Origin: CBDCWO01 sp965223405
GTDB lineage: Bacteria; Bacteroidota; Bacteroidia; Chitinophagales; Saprospiraceae
DNA: 64,000 nucleotides
Assembly (NCBI GenBank): GCA_965223405.1
Contig: CBDCWO010000006.1
Coordinates: 4,030,001-4,094,000, forward strand
Direction of reading: 5' to 3'
In this document: positions 55,360-64,000 of the stretch, one piece after another
Position numbering within the stretch: position 1 is the first letter of the stretch
Layout of the letters: the number at the start of each line of letters is the position of its first letter
The notes under the pieces: model-generated
What the model saw: only the letters and a program-made list of their open reading frames with translations
Databases searched by the model: none
Told to the model about the DNA's origin: nothing
Made by a program: the position numbers and the translations under genes

Positions 55360-56204
55360 GACTTGCGCAATACTAATCCTCTATAAGTAAGCCACCCTTT
55401 AGATAGCGCTCTTTGCCTAGCTAAGCCCCCGTATATTGATTGCAGGTAATAACTTTTTTTATAAATAATACGAATGATTGGTTCAAATAATTTTGCCCAG
55501 CGGTCACGGGTTCTAAATAAAGTCAAATATTCTGTAAGTTCTTCATTTTGTACCACGGTATAGCCTGATTTTTTTACTTCGACCAAAAATTTATCCAATC
55601 TGTTTAAGTTAGGCAAGATCCAACCTTTACGATATTGAGCGATGGTTTCTTGAGAAATACCTTGGGATTCTGTACTAATAAAATCATCAAAAATTATCCA
55701 GAGCCCACCTGGTTTTAGAAGGTGATCGCTTGCTATTAGCATTTCTTCAAGACTTCTGGCATGATTGAAAGATTCAATTTGGTAAATCATATCAAAGCCT
55801 TGAGGATCTTTATAGTCGAGAAAATTTCCACAGATTATTTTCACATTGGACGACTTTGGCCACATGTTCCTAGCCTGATTCACTTGTCGACTACTGATCG
55901 TTATTCCCACAAAATCTAACTTTGTTTTAGTAAGGTGTTGATTGAGGTATGCAAGGGTTCCGCCCACACCGCAACCTAAATCTGCAATCCTCATCGATTG
56001 AGAATCTTCCAAAAATTTCAAAATCCAATCTTTGATTACTTGGTGGGGATAATGCAATGCTTCCTGAATATTTTTTGAATTCTTGTATATAGGTTGATGG
56101 ATACAGGTCGTTTTGGCATGCTTACCCCATTTTAAAAATTTAAAGGTATTGCGGTTATAATAGGTTTTTATCTCATCGTCTATCCAACTATTGGTCTTTG
56201 TCAT
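55356..56204 (-). CDS. SAM-dependent methyltransferase (class I)
   Basis: A 282-residue class I methyltransferase. Motif I MRIADLGCGVGGTLAYL, motif II FVGITISSRQVNQARNMW, motif III region FDMIYQIESFNHARSLEEML with LLKPGGLWIIFDDF. The layout (long N-terminal part with HQPIYKN, ITxSxxQ) is close to the tocopherol/cyclopropane-type group acting on lipids or small molecules. First gene of the minus-strand group; overlaps the sulfotransferase start by four bases. Confidence 0.86.
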   Translation of the reverse strand: MTKTNSWIDDEIKTYYNRNTFKFLKWGKHAKTTCIHQPIYKNSKNIQEALHYPHQVIKDWILKFLEDSQSMRIADLGCGVGGTLAYLNQHLTKTKLDFVGITISSRQVNQARNMWPKSSNVKIICGNFLDYKDPQGFDMIYQIESFNHARSLEEMLIASDHLLKPGGLWIIFDDFISTESQGISQETIAQYRKGWILPNLNRLDKFLVEVKKSGYTVVQNEELTEYLTLFRTRDRWAKLFEPIIRIIYKKSYYLQSIYGGLARQRALSKGWLTYRGLVLRKS

Positions 56205-56305
56205 TTGATTGGATTGGAAACTTATGCGAAGCGATTTTACTTTAGATAAATCAGATAAATTTTGTATATCGCGACATAAGTTAATGGTAAAAATATAAAA
56301 ACGTA

Positions 56306-56313
56306 CAAAAGTA
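56306..56313 (-). promoter_or_regulatory. Candidate -7 promoter element of the methyltransferase-sulfotransferase operon
   Basis: On the minus strand TACTTTTG (56313-56306) matches TAnnTTTG; it would start transcription about 95 bases before the ATG at 56204. No clear -33 element at the expected distance. Confidence 0.4.
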
Positions 56314-56397
56314 GAATTTGATAAGTAAATCTTATTTTGGATTTGTAAAGTTTTCAGAGTGGTCTCACTAGTACGAGTTGTTTAAAGAATTCAAGAA

Positions 56398-57063
56398 ATG
56401 GGTATTATCAGACAGGAATTAAGCCATATAATTGTTGATGGCATGATCACTTATCAGGGTTTGCCGGCGCCCATAATCTGTGATTTTATGTCCCGTGAAA
56501 TGTCCAGTAAGCATTATGATGGGGAAACGACATTTCATATTGGAAAAATAGAAATGGTTGGTAATACCGGCACTTATATGGATTGTCCTTTTCACCGATA
56601 CGCTGATGGGAAGGATTTTACTCATTATCCATTGAACCGATTTGTTGATCTACCCACCTGTGTAGTTCAACTGCCCATACATCAGGGAGCTATAACTCTA
56701 AAAGAGTTGAAAGGGTATGATGTAGAAAATAAAGCCGTTCTATTTGCTACTCAGTGGGACAGACATTGGAACACGGAAACGTATTTTAATAACCATCCCT
56801 ATCTTGAAGGTGAAGTTGCCAGCTATCTAGTGGATAAAAGAGTATGCCTAGTAGGGATCGATAGCTACAATGTGGATGACACACAGATCAATACTCGCCC
56901 GGTGCATACTATACTCCTGAAAAATGAAATTTTTATTCTGGAACATCTCACACAACTGAATACTCTGCCCACCGCTGTAAATATGACAGCTTTACCTTTG
57001 AGAATCGAAAAAATGGGATCTGTACCGGTCAGAGCCTTTGCAGAATACAGGCCTGTTTTGTAA
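56398..57063 (+). CDS. Cyclase-family (kynurenine formamidase-like) hydrolase
   Basis: A 221-residue protein of the cyclase family, which includes kynurenine formamidase and isatin hydrolase. Family pattern: HIIVDGMITYQGLPAP at the start, and NTGTYMDCPFHRYADG, corresponding to HxGTHxDxPxH. Two His of the usual metal motif are replaced (Asn and Tyr), while Asp, Pro and the last His remain, so metal binding may differ. Later VLFATQWDRHW and LVGIDSYNVDD. No gene of tryptophan breakdown lies nearby. Function unassigned; it starts 193 bases from the divergent methyltransferase. Confidence 0.8.
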   Translation: MGIIRQELSHIIVDGMITYQGLPAPIICDFMSREMSSKHYDGETTFHIGKIEMVGNTGTYMDCPFHRYADGKDFTHYPLNRFVDLPTCVVQLPIHQGAITLKELKGYDVENKAVLFATQWDRHWNTETYFNNHPYLEGEVASYLVDKRVCLVGIDSYNVDDTQINTRPVHTILLKNEIFILEHLTQLNTLPTAVNMTALPLRIEKMGSVPVRAFAEYRPVL

Positions 57064-57292
57064 TAATTGTTAAAAGTTGATCATTGTGTAACCATTTGAT
57101 AGATTTATCCGTCAAGAGGATTAAAGTAGTTAAAATCTGATTGTAATGGCACTTTTATCTATCAAATCCGGACTCATATCTAAAGAAAGGTGTTTTACAT
57201 TCCCGAAGAATTACTTTTATGTTCAAATTCATATAGAAGTGATTAGACTCAAATAATTTTTGTCAGATCACTTCAAAAAACTAAATCCTGAC

Positions 57293-59722
57293 ATGAAAAA
57301 ATTCATACTAACTTTTCAGGCAGTATGCCTGTGCGTTATGTTCTTAACCGGACAACAACACGCTTCACTTAACGGTAAAGTAGTCGACCCTGGTGGCAAA
57401 GTTCTTGCTTTTTCCAACGTTTTGTTATTTAATCATCTGGATAGTCAGATGGTTAAAGGGGAAATCACCGGTGACAAGGGAGAGTTTGAGATCACGATGG
57501 TTGAACCTGGAAAATATTGGGTAGAAGTAAGCTACGTGGGTCTTCCGGATTATAAGGTTGCACCTTTTGTATTGAAGCAAGGCCAGAGACTTTCCTTGGA
57601 TGAAATTCGTATGCACGCCGCTGATAATCAATTAGATGAAGTGGTGGTTAAAGCTACTAAACCGCTGATTGAAGTTAAACCTGATAAAATGGTTTTCAAC
57701 GTCGAAGGAAGTATCAATGCCACCGGTTATGACGCTATGGAGCTTTTACGAAAATCGCCAGGGGTCATGATTGATAATAACGATAATATTATGTTATCTG
57801 GGAAAAATGGGGTACAGGTGTACATAAATGGAAAAAAATCTCCCTTGGGAACCGATGATCTTGCATCTTATTTGCGTACCCTACAGTCTTCAGAGATCGA
57901 AGCCATTGAAGTAATAACAAACCCCAGTTCTCGCTATGATGCCGAGGGCAATGCAGGTATTATCAATATTCGTTTAAAAAAGGATAAAAATTTGGGTGCC
58001 AATGCCAATATTGATTTAGGATATTCCATTGGCAATCTGCCCAAATATAACGGTAAAATCAGTGGTAATTATAGAGATCAGAAATACAATGTTTTTGGAA
58101 GCTATGGTTATGGTTATGGGGAGAATGAAAACATCATGAACCTTTATCGAGAGCAAACAGGAGGCGTATTCAACCAACACTCCGACATGGGTGGCAATTA
58201 TGATTACCATAATTTTAGATTAGGTAGTGATTACTTTTTGTCCGAAAAAAGTACCATTGGCTTTCTTGCGAATGGTAACATTAGCGATTACATTTGGGGA
58301 AGTCAAAGTAGAACTGAAATCTCTTCCTTTGGTGGTGCGCAACCAGATAGTTTCCTGATTGCCGCCAGTAATAGTGATGGAGTCCGGGCAAATTATAACT
58401 TTAATGTAAATTATCAGTTCCGTAGTAAAGAAACCAGTTGGAATATCGATGCAGATTATGGTATTTTTCGCAATGACCGTGAAGTCTATCAGCCTAATAG
58501 TTATTTAGGTGCGGACGAAAAGACTTTACTTAATGAAATTGTGTATCAAAACAACTCTCCTACGGATATCAATATTTACACGTTTAAAGTAGATCATGAG
58601 AGGTCTGCTTGGGGTGGAAAACTCGGTTCCGGAGTTAAATTGGCTTTGGTAACCACCGATAATATATTTGATTTTTACAATGTTGAAGATGGAACGCCTA
58701 TTCTCAATACAGATCGAACCAATCAATTTGAATATTCAGAAAATGTAAATGCAGCCTATTTGAACTATGGCCGAAAGGTTAAAAAATTCAACTTTCAGGT
58801 TGGATTGAGGGTGGAGCAGACCAATTCTGAGGGAATATTAACGGCCCTCAAACCGGTAAACGATGAAAATGTAAAACGATCATATTTTGATCTATTTCCT
58901 TCCGGAGGAGTGACCTTGCAAGCCAATCAAAACAATAGCTTTCAATTAACCTACAGCAGAAGAATAGATCGGCCGAATTATCAGGATCTAAATCCGTTTG
59001 AAAGTTTGTTGGATGAATTGACTTTTCAAAAAGGGAATGCATTTTTGAATCCTCAGTATTCTCATAATGTGCAATTAACTCATACTTTTAAATACCGGTA
59101 TAATACTTCTCTTTCTTATACAAAGACTACCGATTTAATAACCAGAATAACGGATACTAGGGGTGAAAAAGAAAGTTTTATAACCTGGTTGAATCTGGCT
59201 GATCAGCAAAACATTAGTTTAAATTTTAGTGCTCCTGTCCAGATTACAAAATGGTGGAGCTCTTTTGCGAATCTATCCGCTTATCATACAATTAATCGGG
59301 CTGATTATGGTGATGGAAAAATTGTCGACCTGGCGGCAACGGCGTTTAACATATATAGCCAACAGACCTTTTCAGTTGGCAAAAACTCGAGATTTGAAAT
59401 TTCCGGTTGGTTTAATTCACCGGGATTGTGGGGAGGCACCTTTAAAATGAATAGTATGGGTGCCCTGGATATAGGGTTTCAGCAAAAAATATTGCAGGGG
59501 AGAGGAAACCTGAAAGTTTCCGTATCCGATGTACTGAAAACCAATAAATGGGGTGGTACCAGCCAGTTTGGTAAATTATATATGAAAATCAATGGGGAGA
59601 GAGATAGTCGTAGGTTAAAGCTGAATTTTTCTTACCTGCTTGGTAATGATCAGGTCAAATCAGCCCGGCGCAGAAAGACCGGTCTGGAGGATGAGCAGCG
59701 CAGAATTAAGTCGGATAATTAA
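57293..59722 (+). CDS. TonB-dependent receptor, outer-membrane beta-barrel family
   Basis: An 809-residue outer-membrane protein. Signal peptide (about 1-20, FQAVCLCVMFLTG), carboxypeptidase-regulatory-like domain (about 25-105, SLNGKVVDPGGKVLAFSNVLLF), plug with NQLDEVVVKATKPLIEVKPDKMVFNVEGS (OMP_b-brl_3 type) and DAMELLRKSPGVMIDNND, then the barrel (TYSRRIDRPNYQDLNPFES is the family signature). The C-terminus is a basic tail after the last strand. I chose the ATG at 57293 over a TTG at 57260. This subfamily is not SusC and has no SusD partner; substrate unknown. Confidence 0.9.
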   Translation: MKKFILTFQAVCLCVMFLTGQQHASLNGKVVDPGGKVLAFSNVLLFNHLDSQMVKGEITGDKGEFEITMVEPGKYWVEVSYVGLPDYKVAPFVLKQGQRLSLDEIRMHAADNQLDEVVVKATKPLIEVKPDKMVFNVEGSINATGYDAMELLRKSPGVMIDNNDNIMLSGKNGVQVYINGKKSPLGTDDLASYLRTLQSSEIEAIEVITNPSSRYDAEGNAGIINIRLKKDKNLGANANIDLGYSIGNLPKYNGKISGNYRDQKYNVFGSYGYGYGENENIMNLYREQTGGVFNQHSDMGGNYDYHNFRLGSDYFLSEKSTIGFLANGNISDYIWGSQSRTEISSFGGAQPDSFLIAASNSDGVRANYNFNVNYQFRSKETSWNIDADYGIFRNDREVYQPNSYLGADEKTLLNEIVYQNNSPTDINIYTFKVDHERSAWGGKLGSGVKLALVTTDNIFDFYNVEDGTPILNTDRTNQFEYSENVNAAYLNYGRKVKKFNFQVGLRVEQTNSEGILTALKPVNDENVKRSYFDLFPSGGVTLQANQNNSFQLTYSRRIDRPNYQDLNPFESLLDELTFQKGNAFLNPQYSHNVQLTHTFKYRYNTSLSYTKTTDLITRITDTRGEKESFITWLNLADQQNISLNFSAPVQITKWWSSFANLSAYHTINRADYGDGKIVDLAATAFNIYSQQTFSVGKNSRFEISGWFNSPGLWGGTFKMNSMGALDIGFQQKILQGRGNLKVSVSDVLKTNKWGGTSQFGKLYMKINGERDSRRLKLNFSYLLGNDQVKSARRRKTGLEDEQRRIKSDN

Positions 59723-59785
59723 TATAGGCTGATGCAACCTTAATTGTTTGTATTATTTTCAAAGCCATCTCGGTGTAAAATTTAG

Positions 59786-59824
59786 AAGAGCAAGAAGTGA
59801 CTTAGTTTGTTAGTTCTTGCTCTT
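59786..59824. terminator. Bidirectional terminator between convergent genes
   Basis: An exact 11-base inverted repeat, AAGAGCAAGAA (59786-59796) / TTCTTGCTCTT (59814-59824), with a 17-base loop. It lies between the TonB receptor (+) and the beta-propeller gene (-) and overlaps the stop codon of the latter. Confidence 0.65.
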
Positions 59825-62327
59825 AATTCTTCCATATTTTGAAATACTTAACCGTATTTCCCTTCCTCACCACATGTAAAATATAAGCCCCGGATGGCCA
59901 TGCCGATGTAGACAAAGTAGCTTTATTAGAGAATGCTGACTGATCGATTAAATGACCTGAGATGTCATATACCCGGATAGTATAATTATAATTTTTCTGA
60001 GAAGTTAAATGGATTTGGTGGTCAAATGGATTTGGATATTGAATGATGACATCTTCGATTTCATTGGTAACACTAGTAGAAATAGGGTTTAAGATAGCCT
60101 TCCAGGTTCCACGACCGTAAGTAAATAGGAACAAGGTTTGGTCGTGCTCCCGGTATCTGATTTGATTGATTGCGGTATACGGAATATTGGATTCAAGAAT
60201 CCAGTGTGCTCCACCGTCAATAGTATAAAACAGCCCCAAACTGGTACCAGCCAATATCAAATTATCCGGATCCTCAGGGTATACCCAGATATCGCGAATC
60301 CGTGTCTCAGGTAGGTCTCCGGTCAAATCTTTCACCTTGGGTTTTTGATCCAACAAGTCAATCTGTAATACCTTACCCGAGGTCGTTCCGATCAAGACGG
60401 TATTGGGTGAATTGGAAACCTCAGAGATTTCTAAAGGATAGCCAAAGTGGATTGGAATCGCGTTTTCAAAATCAGTTACTATGGGATTGACTGTATTTGC
60501 CGAAGTGATCCGGATAAGGCCATAAGTATTATTCTGTATGTAGACAATATACAGAGTAGGCTGATTTCCAGAAACAATGGCCAGATCCAGGACCCTCTTA
60601 CCATTAAGCGTATATATCGATTCCCAATGATTTCCCTGATCAAGACTGGCATAGATATTTTCTTTAGTGGGAAAATACAACTCATCTCCATTTGATTCAT
60701 TTATCACAAACTTGGTAATAAAAAAATCTACTCCTTCATCAATTTTTCCATCATGATTTTGATCGAGATCATCCATGATGAAAGTAAATTTGTTCCGTGC
60801 GTACCCAGGAGTTAGAGTAGAAGTACAACGATAAATTCTTCCATATTGAGTACTGGCATAACTAATCTCCGGATTTTGTTTATGGATGTATGCAGATCCA
60901 CCATCTCCTGCCCGATCCCTTTCGGTAAAACCGTCATCATAAGTAAGTTGAAATCCCCAATCCTGAGCTCCCATAATAAATCCGTTTCCGGATGGAAAAA
61001 AGTCACCGTTATATATCTGAGCTGCAAAAAAAGTACCTGCTTTTCCAATTTCAACGGCTTGCGGGTCGTTGATTTGAACCTTTTGGTTGTCCTGAATGAC
61101 CTGTTTAACTTTTGTGCTGTCAAAGTCCACCATCCCCATTCCCTGATCGTAGCCAACATACATTCGGTTCGGAGATTCAGGATCGAAAACCATGGTGTGA
61201 AAATCAACTTCAAGACTATAGCCCCGCGTCCAACTTTGTCCTCCATCGCGTGAATAGCCCCATAGTAATCCTCCAGTGGCAATTAGTTCCGGGTCTTGAG
61301 GAGAAACAGTTAAATTATACGCAAATCCTGGTTGCGAATAAGGGATCCTTTTTCCCGGATGGGAAACTTCTTTCCAGGTTTTGCCTCCATCCTGAGTTTT
61401 ATAGATCCCGGGATCTGGAGTGGAAGCATTATTTATATCGGAAGCAAATAAAGCATAACCAGTGGTTGGATTGGATTTACAAAATGAAATATCGATACCC
61501 TGATAAAAATTGGGTTTGGTTTGATCTGGATTATTTGGGAGCGCTTTGATGAGGTCGAAAGATCCCGCCACGCCATTGTGTTCCGAAATAAATATTCCCT
61601 GTCGGTTGGAGGTTACGAATACCCTGTTTTCAGAGCTGTAGGCAATATTGGAAAGTATTCCTTGACAATTCAGGACTTTAGACCATGTCTTACCCTGATC
61701 ATCTGAACGATAGAGGTGGTCATTGCCATTTTTGCCTACTCCCCAAAACAGAAGGCCTTCAATGATCGGGTGGTAACTAATGAATCTTGAATAATAAAAG
61801 TCGGTGTTTTTCTGACTACCGGTGTTTTCCATTAGCACGAAAGTGGCTCCCTGATCATCAGATCTAAAGATTCCTGCACCAGGAATTCCCATGGTCGGAT
61901 CACCGGTAGTTGCCAGGATGGTATTGGGGTGATGAGGATCTTGGATAATTCCCGAAAATGCTAGGTTAGGAAACTGGTCATTGACAGGAGTCCAGGAGTG
62001 ATCGATTGGTGAAAATTTCCATATACCACCTCCAGTGGCAATAGCCAGGTAGATCTTGCGTACGGGATCGATGACCATTGATCTTACTCTACCCGGTACA
62101 TGCATGGGGCCCAACTCCTGAATTTGAGTAAGTGGACTAATTTGGCCTGAAATGCGTTGATTCCAGGCTTGAGATTTTTTAAAAGCACGCCATTGAACCA
62201 GACCTTGGTCTGCATATGGATCGGTGAAATGTTCATCTTCACCAGGCAATGAAATGATGGGTTGAGCGGATAATAAACCCCAAAAAAGGAATATTATAAT
62301 ACCAGCAGTGATCTTCAGTTTGTGCAT
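59823..62327 (-). CDS. Secreted BNR/sortilin-like beta-propeller protein with T9SS sorting domain
   Basis: An 834-residue secreted protein. Signal peptide (about 1-22, IIIFLFWGLLSAQP). Multiple Asp-box/BNR repeats form a large propeller: FRSDDQGATF, YRSDDQGKTWSKV, YKTQDGGKTWKEV, GYSRDGGQSWTRG, ASLDQGNHWESI and FYTIDGGAHWILE. One loop carries a calcium-binding-like DQNHDGKIDEG. The last 80 residues are a type A T9SS domain (VIIQYPNPFDHQIHL, IRVYDISGHLI, AWPSGAYILHVV). Likely surface-attached or released; such proteins are glycoside hydrolase-like or adhesive, and the role is not known. Confidence 0.88.
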   Translation of the reverse strand: MHKLKITAGIIIFLFWGLLSAQPIISLPGEDEHFTDPYADQGLVQWRAFKKSQAWNQRISGQISPLTQIQELGPMHVPGRVRSMVIDPVRKIYLAIATGGGIWKFSPIDHSWTPVNDQFPNLAFSGIIQDPHHPNTILATTGDPTMGIPGAGIFRSDDQGATFVLMENTGSQKNTDFYYSRFISYHPIIEGLLFWGVGKNGNDHLYRSDDQGKTWSKVLNCQGILSNIAYSSENRVFVTSNRQGIFISEHNGVAGSFDLIKALPNNPDQTKPNFYQGIDISFCKSNPTTGYALFASDINNASTPDPGIYKTQDGGKTWKEVSHPGKRIPYSQPGFAYNLTVSPQDPELIATGGLLWGYSRDGGQSWTRGYSLEVDFHTMVFDPESPNRMYVGYDQGMGMVDFDSTKVKQVIQDNQKVQINDPQAVEIGKAGTFFAAQIYNGDFFPSGNGFIMGAQDWGFQLTYDDGFTERDRAGDGGSAYIHKQNPEISYASTQYGRIYRCTSTLTPGYARNKFTFIMDDLDQNHDGKIDEGVDFFITKFVINESNGDELYFPTKENIYASLDQGNHWESIYTLNGKRVLDLAIVSGNQPTLYIVYIQNNTYGLIRITSANTVNPIVTDFENAIPIHFGYPLEISEVSNSPNTVLIGTTSGKVLQIDLLDQKPKVKDLTGDLPETRIRDIWVYPEDPDNLILAGTSLGLFYTIDGGAHWILESNIPYTAINQIRYREHDQTLFLFTYGRGTWKAILNPISTSVTNEIEDVIIQYPNPFDHQIHLTSQKNYNYTIRVYDISGHLIDQSAFSNKATLSTSAWPSGAYILHVVRKGNTVKYFKIWKN

Positions 62328-62348
62328 CTTTTTAAAATTTTAGATGGC

Positions 62349-62948
62349 TTAATATATTCTGATGACTTGCCCGGTAATGATGCCCTCTACACTTTTCACA
62401 TAGCCCTTGGTCGTTCTTTCCATACTTACAGGCATGTGTCCCGGGAAAAATGGCCCATATTTTTCAGCGGCATCTTCGACCATTCCGGGACTGACTACAT
62501 TGAGACGAATTTCCCTTTCCAATTCTGGTGCCGCCGCCATAACAAATGCATTGATCGCCCCGTTTGCAACACTTAGTCCTAAACCATTTTTAATGGGTTC
62601 ATCGGATAGGATTCCAGTAGTCAATGTGAATGATCCTTTGCTGTTTATATATTCCTTTCCTACCATCACCAAGTTGATCTGTCCCATCATTTTAGATTTG
62701 ATTCCAACATAAAAGTCGTCTTCCGTCATTTGGTTGAAAGGACCGAAGTAAGCACTTCCGGCGGTCACCACCACAGCATCAAATGGGCCTGTCTGTTCAT
62801 ACATATTCACAATAGATTCACGGTCGGTAAGATCAATTTTGAAGGCACTATTATTTCTACTGGCAGTAATTACTTCATGGCGTATGGAGAACTCGTCAAC
62901 CAGTTTCTTGCCAATTGTTCCGGTTCCTCCTACTAAAATGATTTTCAT
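62349..62948 (-). CDS. Short-chain dehydrogenase/reductase (SDR)
   Basis: A 199-residue SDR, a short version of the family (usually about 250). NAD(P)-binding GGTGTIGKKLVDEF (7-20); DLTDRESIVNMYE; VVVTAGSAYFGPF (the NAG-equivalent is TAG). The catalytic Tyr-x-x-x-Lys is not obvious: the expected place reads LSVANGAINAFV, where Tyr and Lys are missing, as in the atypical YwnB-like SDRs. It is 21 bases upstream of the propeller gene on the same strand. Confidence 0.85.
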   Translation of the reverse strand: MKIILVGGTGTIGKKLVDEFSIRHEVITASRNNSAFKIDLTDRESIVNMYEQTGPFDAVVVTAGSAYFGPFNQMTEDDFYVGIKSKMMGQINLVMVGKEYINSKGSFTLTTGILSDEPIKNGLGLSVANGAINAFVMAAAPELEREIRLNVVSPGMVEDAAEKYGPFFPGHMPVSMERTTKGYVKSVEGIITGQVIRIY

Positions 62949-63417
62949 AACTCTGTGGTTTTATTCGCATGAAAAGAATAAGCACTCTTTTCATTCTTTT
63001 TTTCCATATGTGTAAACATTTGGTTCTGACAGAATTAAAAATAGAAACTATTTGCATATAATTATAAGAATTCGATGAAAATTTATCCCTTTGATGCATA
63101 ACTATCTGATAATTAAGAAAACATCATGCAAGCCATATTTTTTATTCGGACCAATAAGGAATAAGGCAGGATTATTTCAAATTGCCGATAAGATTATAAC
63201 AATCCCATATTTCCCAAGACGTACTTTTTTAGGCAGAAGACAAAATTTCAGAGTATCTATAGGATCTTATGCGATAAACAATGTAACTTCAACTAGGTCA
63301 AAACCAAACCAAAGCAGAAGGGCATCTAAGCGCAGAATATCTAGTATAAATAAGTGAGTTAAGTTTTGGTCTGGGTAACCGACCCGTAAATGCAGAAATT
63401 AAATAAATCCAGCTGAA
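62949..63417. other. Gap between SDR and deacylase genes
   Basis: About 470 bases without a gene I can support. An 88-codon open frame at 63091-63357 (+) starts only at a TTG, has a strongly basic, Ser/Arg-rich end and no recognised motif; it is probably chance. Divergent promoters for the SDR gene and the deacylase gene are expected here. Confidence 0.4.
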
Positions 63418-64000
63418 ATGAGATCATTTTTTTTTATCGGAATGCTTATGAGCGGTATGTGGAGTGCATGCGGATCAAAGTCTGATTTTGAAGGAACCAG
63501 GATGTCTGAATATGATATTCTTATTGATTCCGCCACCATTTATGATGGTCTTGGTCTTGAGCCCTACATAGGTCAGATCGGAATTCAATCCGATACAATT
63601 GCGGCTATTGGCGATTTGTCCTTTGCTACAGGTAAACAAATAATAAACGCCAAAAATATGGCTGTATCTCCGGGATTCATCAATATGTTGAGTTGGGCAA
63701 GTGAAACTTTAATGCATGACGGTAAAGCCCAAAGTGATATATATCAAGGGGTTACACTAGAAGTGATGGGGGAGGGCTGGTCTATGGGCCCCTTGAATGA
63801 GAATATGAAAGCGTCCATGCGCGCCGGAATGGACGATCATCCTTACCCGATTTCCTGGACCAGCCTAGGGGAGTACTTGGAAGCCTTGGAGAAGAATGGT
63901 GTGTCGGTCAATGTAGCTTCTTTTGTTGGTGCAGCCACTATCAGGATTTATGAATTGGGATACGAAAATCGATCTCCCTCACCTGAAGAATTGGTGCGGA
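63418..64000 (+). CDS. N-acyl-D-amino-acid deacylase-like amidohydrolase, N-terminal part (3' truncated by window edge)
   Basis: The first 194 residues of an exported amidohydrolase (signal about 1-20, possible lipobox SAC). EYDILIDSATIYDGLGLEPYIGQIGIQSDTIAAIG and NAKNMAVSPGFINMLSWASE are the beginning of the D-aminoacylase group, with QGVTLEVMGEGWSMGP. In typical members the segment after PGFI reads D-x-H-(S/T)-H; here it is NMLSWAS, so the first metal-binding histidines are missing. The rest of the protein lies beyond the window, so activity cannot be judged. Confidence 0.82.
   Translation, partial: MRSFFFIGMLMSGMWSACGSKSDFEGTRMSEYDILIDSATIYDGLGLEPYIGQIGIQSDTIAAIGDLSFATGKQIINAKNMAVSPGFINMLSWASETLMHDGKAQSDIYQGVTLEVMGEGWSMGPLNENMKASMRAGMDDHPYPISWTSLGEYLEALEKNGVSVNVASFVGAATIRIYELGYENRSPSPEELVR

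Noticed and set aside
63091..63357. 88-codon open frame on the + strand before the deacylase gene
   Set aside because: Starts at TTG, has no recognisable domain or signal, an odd Arg/Ser-rich end and no neighbour relation; probably chance in AT-rich DNA.

Overview
The window is about 64 kb of an AT-rich genome from a Bacteroidota, probably marine. The phylum call rests on a SusC/SusD pair, an FecI-type sigma factor with an FecR anti-sigma factor, many lipoproteins with Bacteroidota-style lipoboxes, promoters of the TTTG / TAnnTTTG type, and a secreted protein with a type IX secretion C-terminal sorting domain. The sequence alone does not fix a genus; some core proteins look Saprospiria-like, but that is only an impression. 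No tRNA, rRNA, CRISPR array or intact insertion sequence was seen.

Positions 1 to about 46,900 form one large polysaccharide utilisation locus (PUL), and every gene in it except the sigma factor lies on the + strand. Contents in order: the tail of a PhoD-like phosphatase; three GH29 alpha-L-fucosidases, the second with two compensating frameshifts; a sulfatase; the divergent sigma/FecR pair; SusC and SusD with a strong hairpin terminator behind SusD; two sulfatases around a six-hairpin glycosidase with a discoidin domain; a DUF6067-like protein; a sulfatase; a second six-hairpin glycosidase; a PhoD-like phosphatase overlapping a UroD/MtaA-like methyltransferase and followed by a SASA/CE6-like esterase; the remains of a sulfatase; a GH2; the stump of a GH95-like gene; a sulfatase; a five-bladed-propeller glycosidase-like protein; the full GH95-like gene; a sulfatase; a GH109-like protein; a sodium/solute symporter with its small accessory protein; a fourth GH29; and an internal fragment of a SusD-like gene. 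In total there are six intact S1 sulfatases, all Cys-type. The mixture of fucosidases, sulfatases and esterase points to a highly sulfated, fucose-containing and probably O-acetylated algal glycan such as a fucoidan. SusC/SusD would import oligosaccharides, lipoprotein enzymes would strip sulfate, acetyl and side chains, and the symporter would take up the released sugar.

From about 46,900 the window changes to core genes. These are rnz and a STAS-domain gene (minus strand), clpC, then infC-rpmI-rplT with an unusual repeat-bearing gap between infC and rpmI. A minus-strand operon follows: methyltransferase, sulfotransferase, FkbM methyltransferase and ribA. After it come a cyclase-family gene, a TonB-dependent receptor, a minus-strand pair (SDR and a T9SS-secreted beta-propeller protein), and the start of an N-acyl-D-amino-acid deacylase-like amidohydrolase that runs off the right edge.

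The PUL carries visible scars: a frameshifted fucosidase, a sulfatase with its middle deleted, a truncated GH95-like copy and an orphan SusD fragment. It is also rich in enzymes of unknown specificity. The most interesting part is the PhoD / UroD-MtaA-like / SASA trio at 27.9-31.8 kb, which may remove non-sulfate substituents (phosphate, methyl, acetyl) from the glycan.
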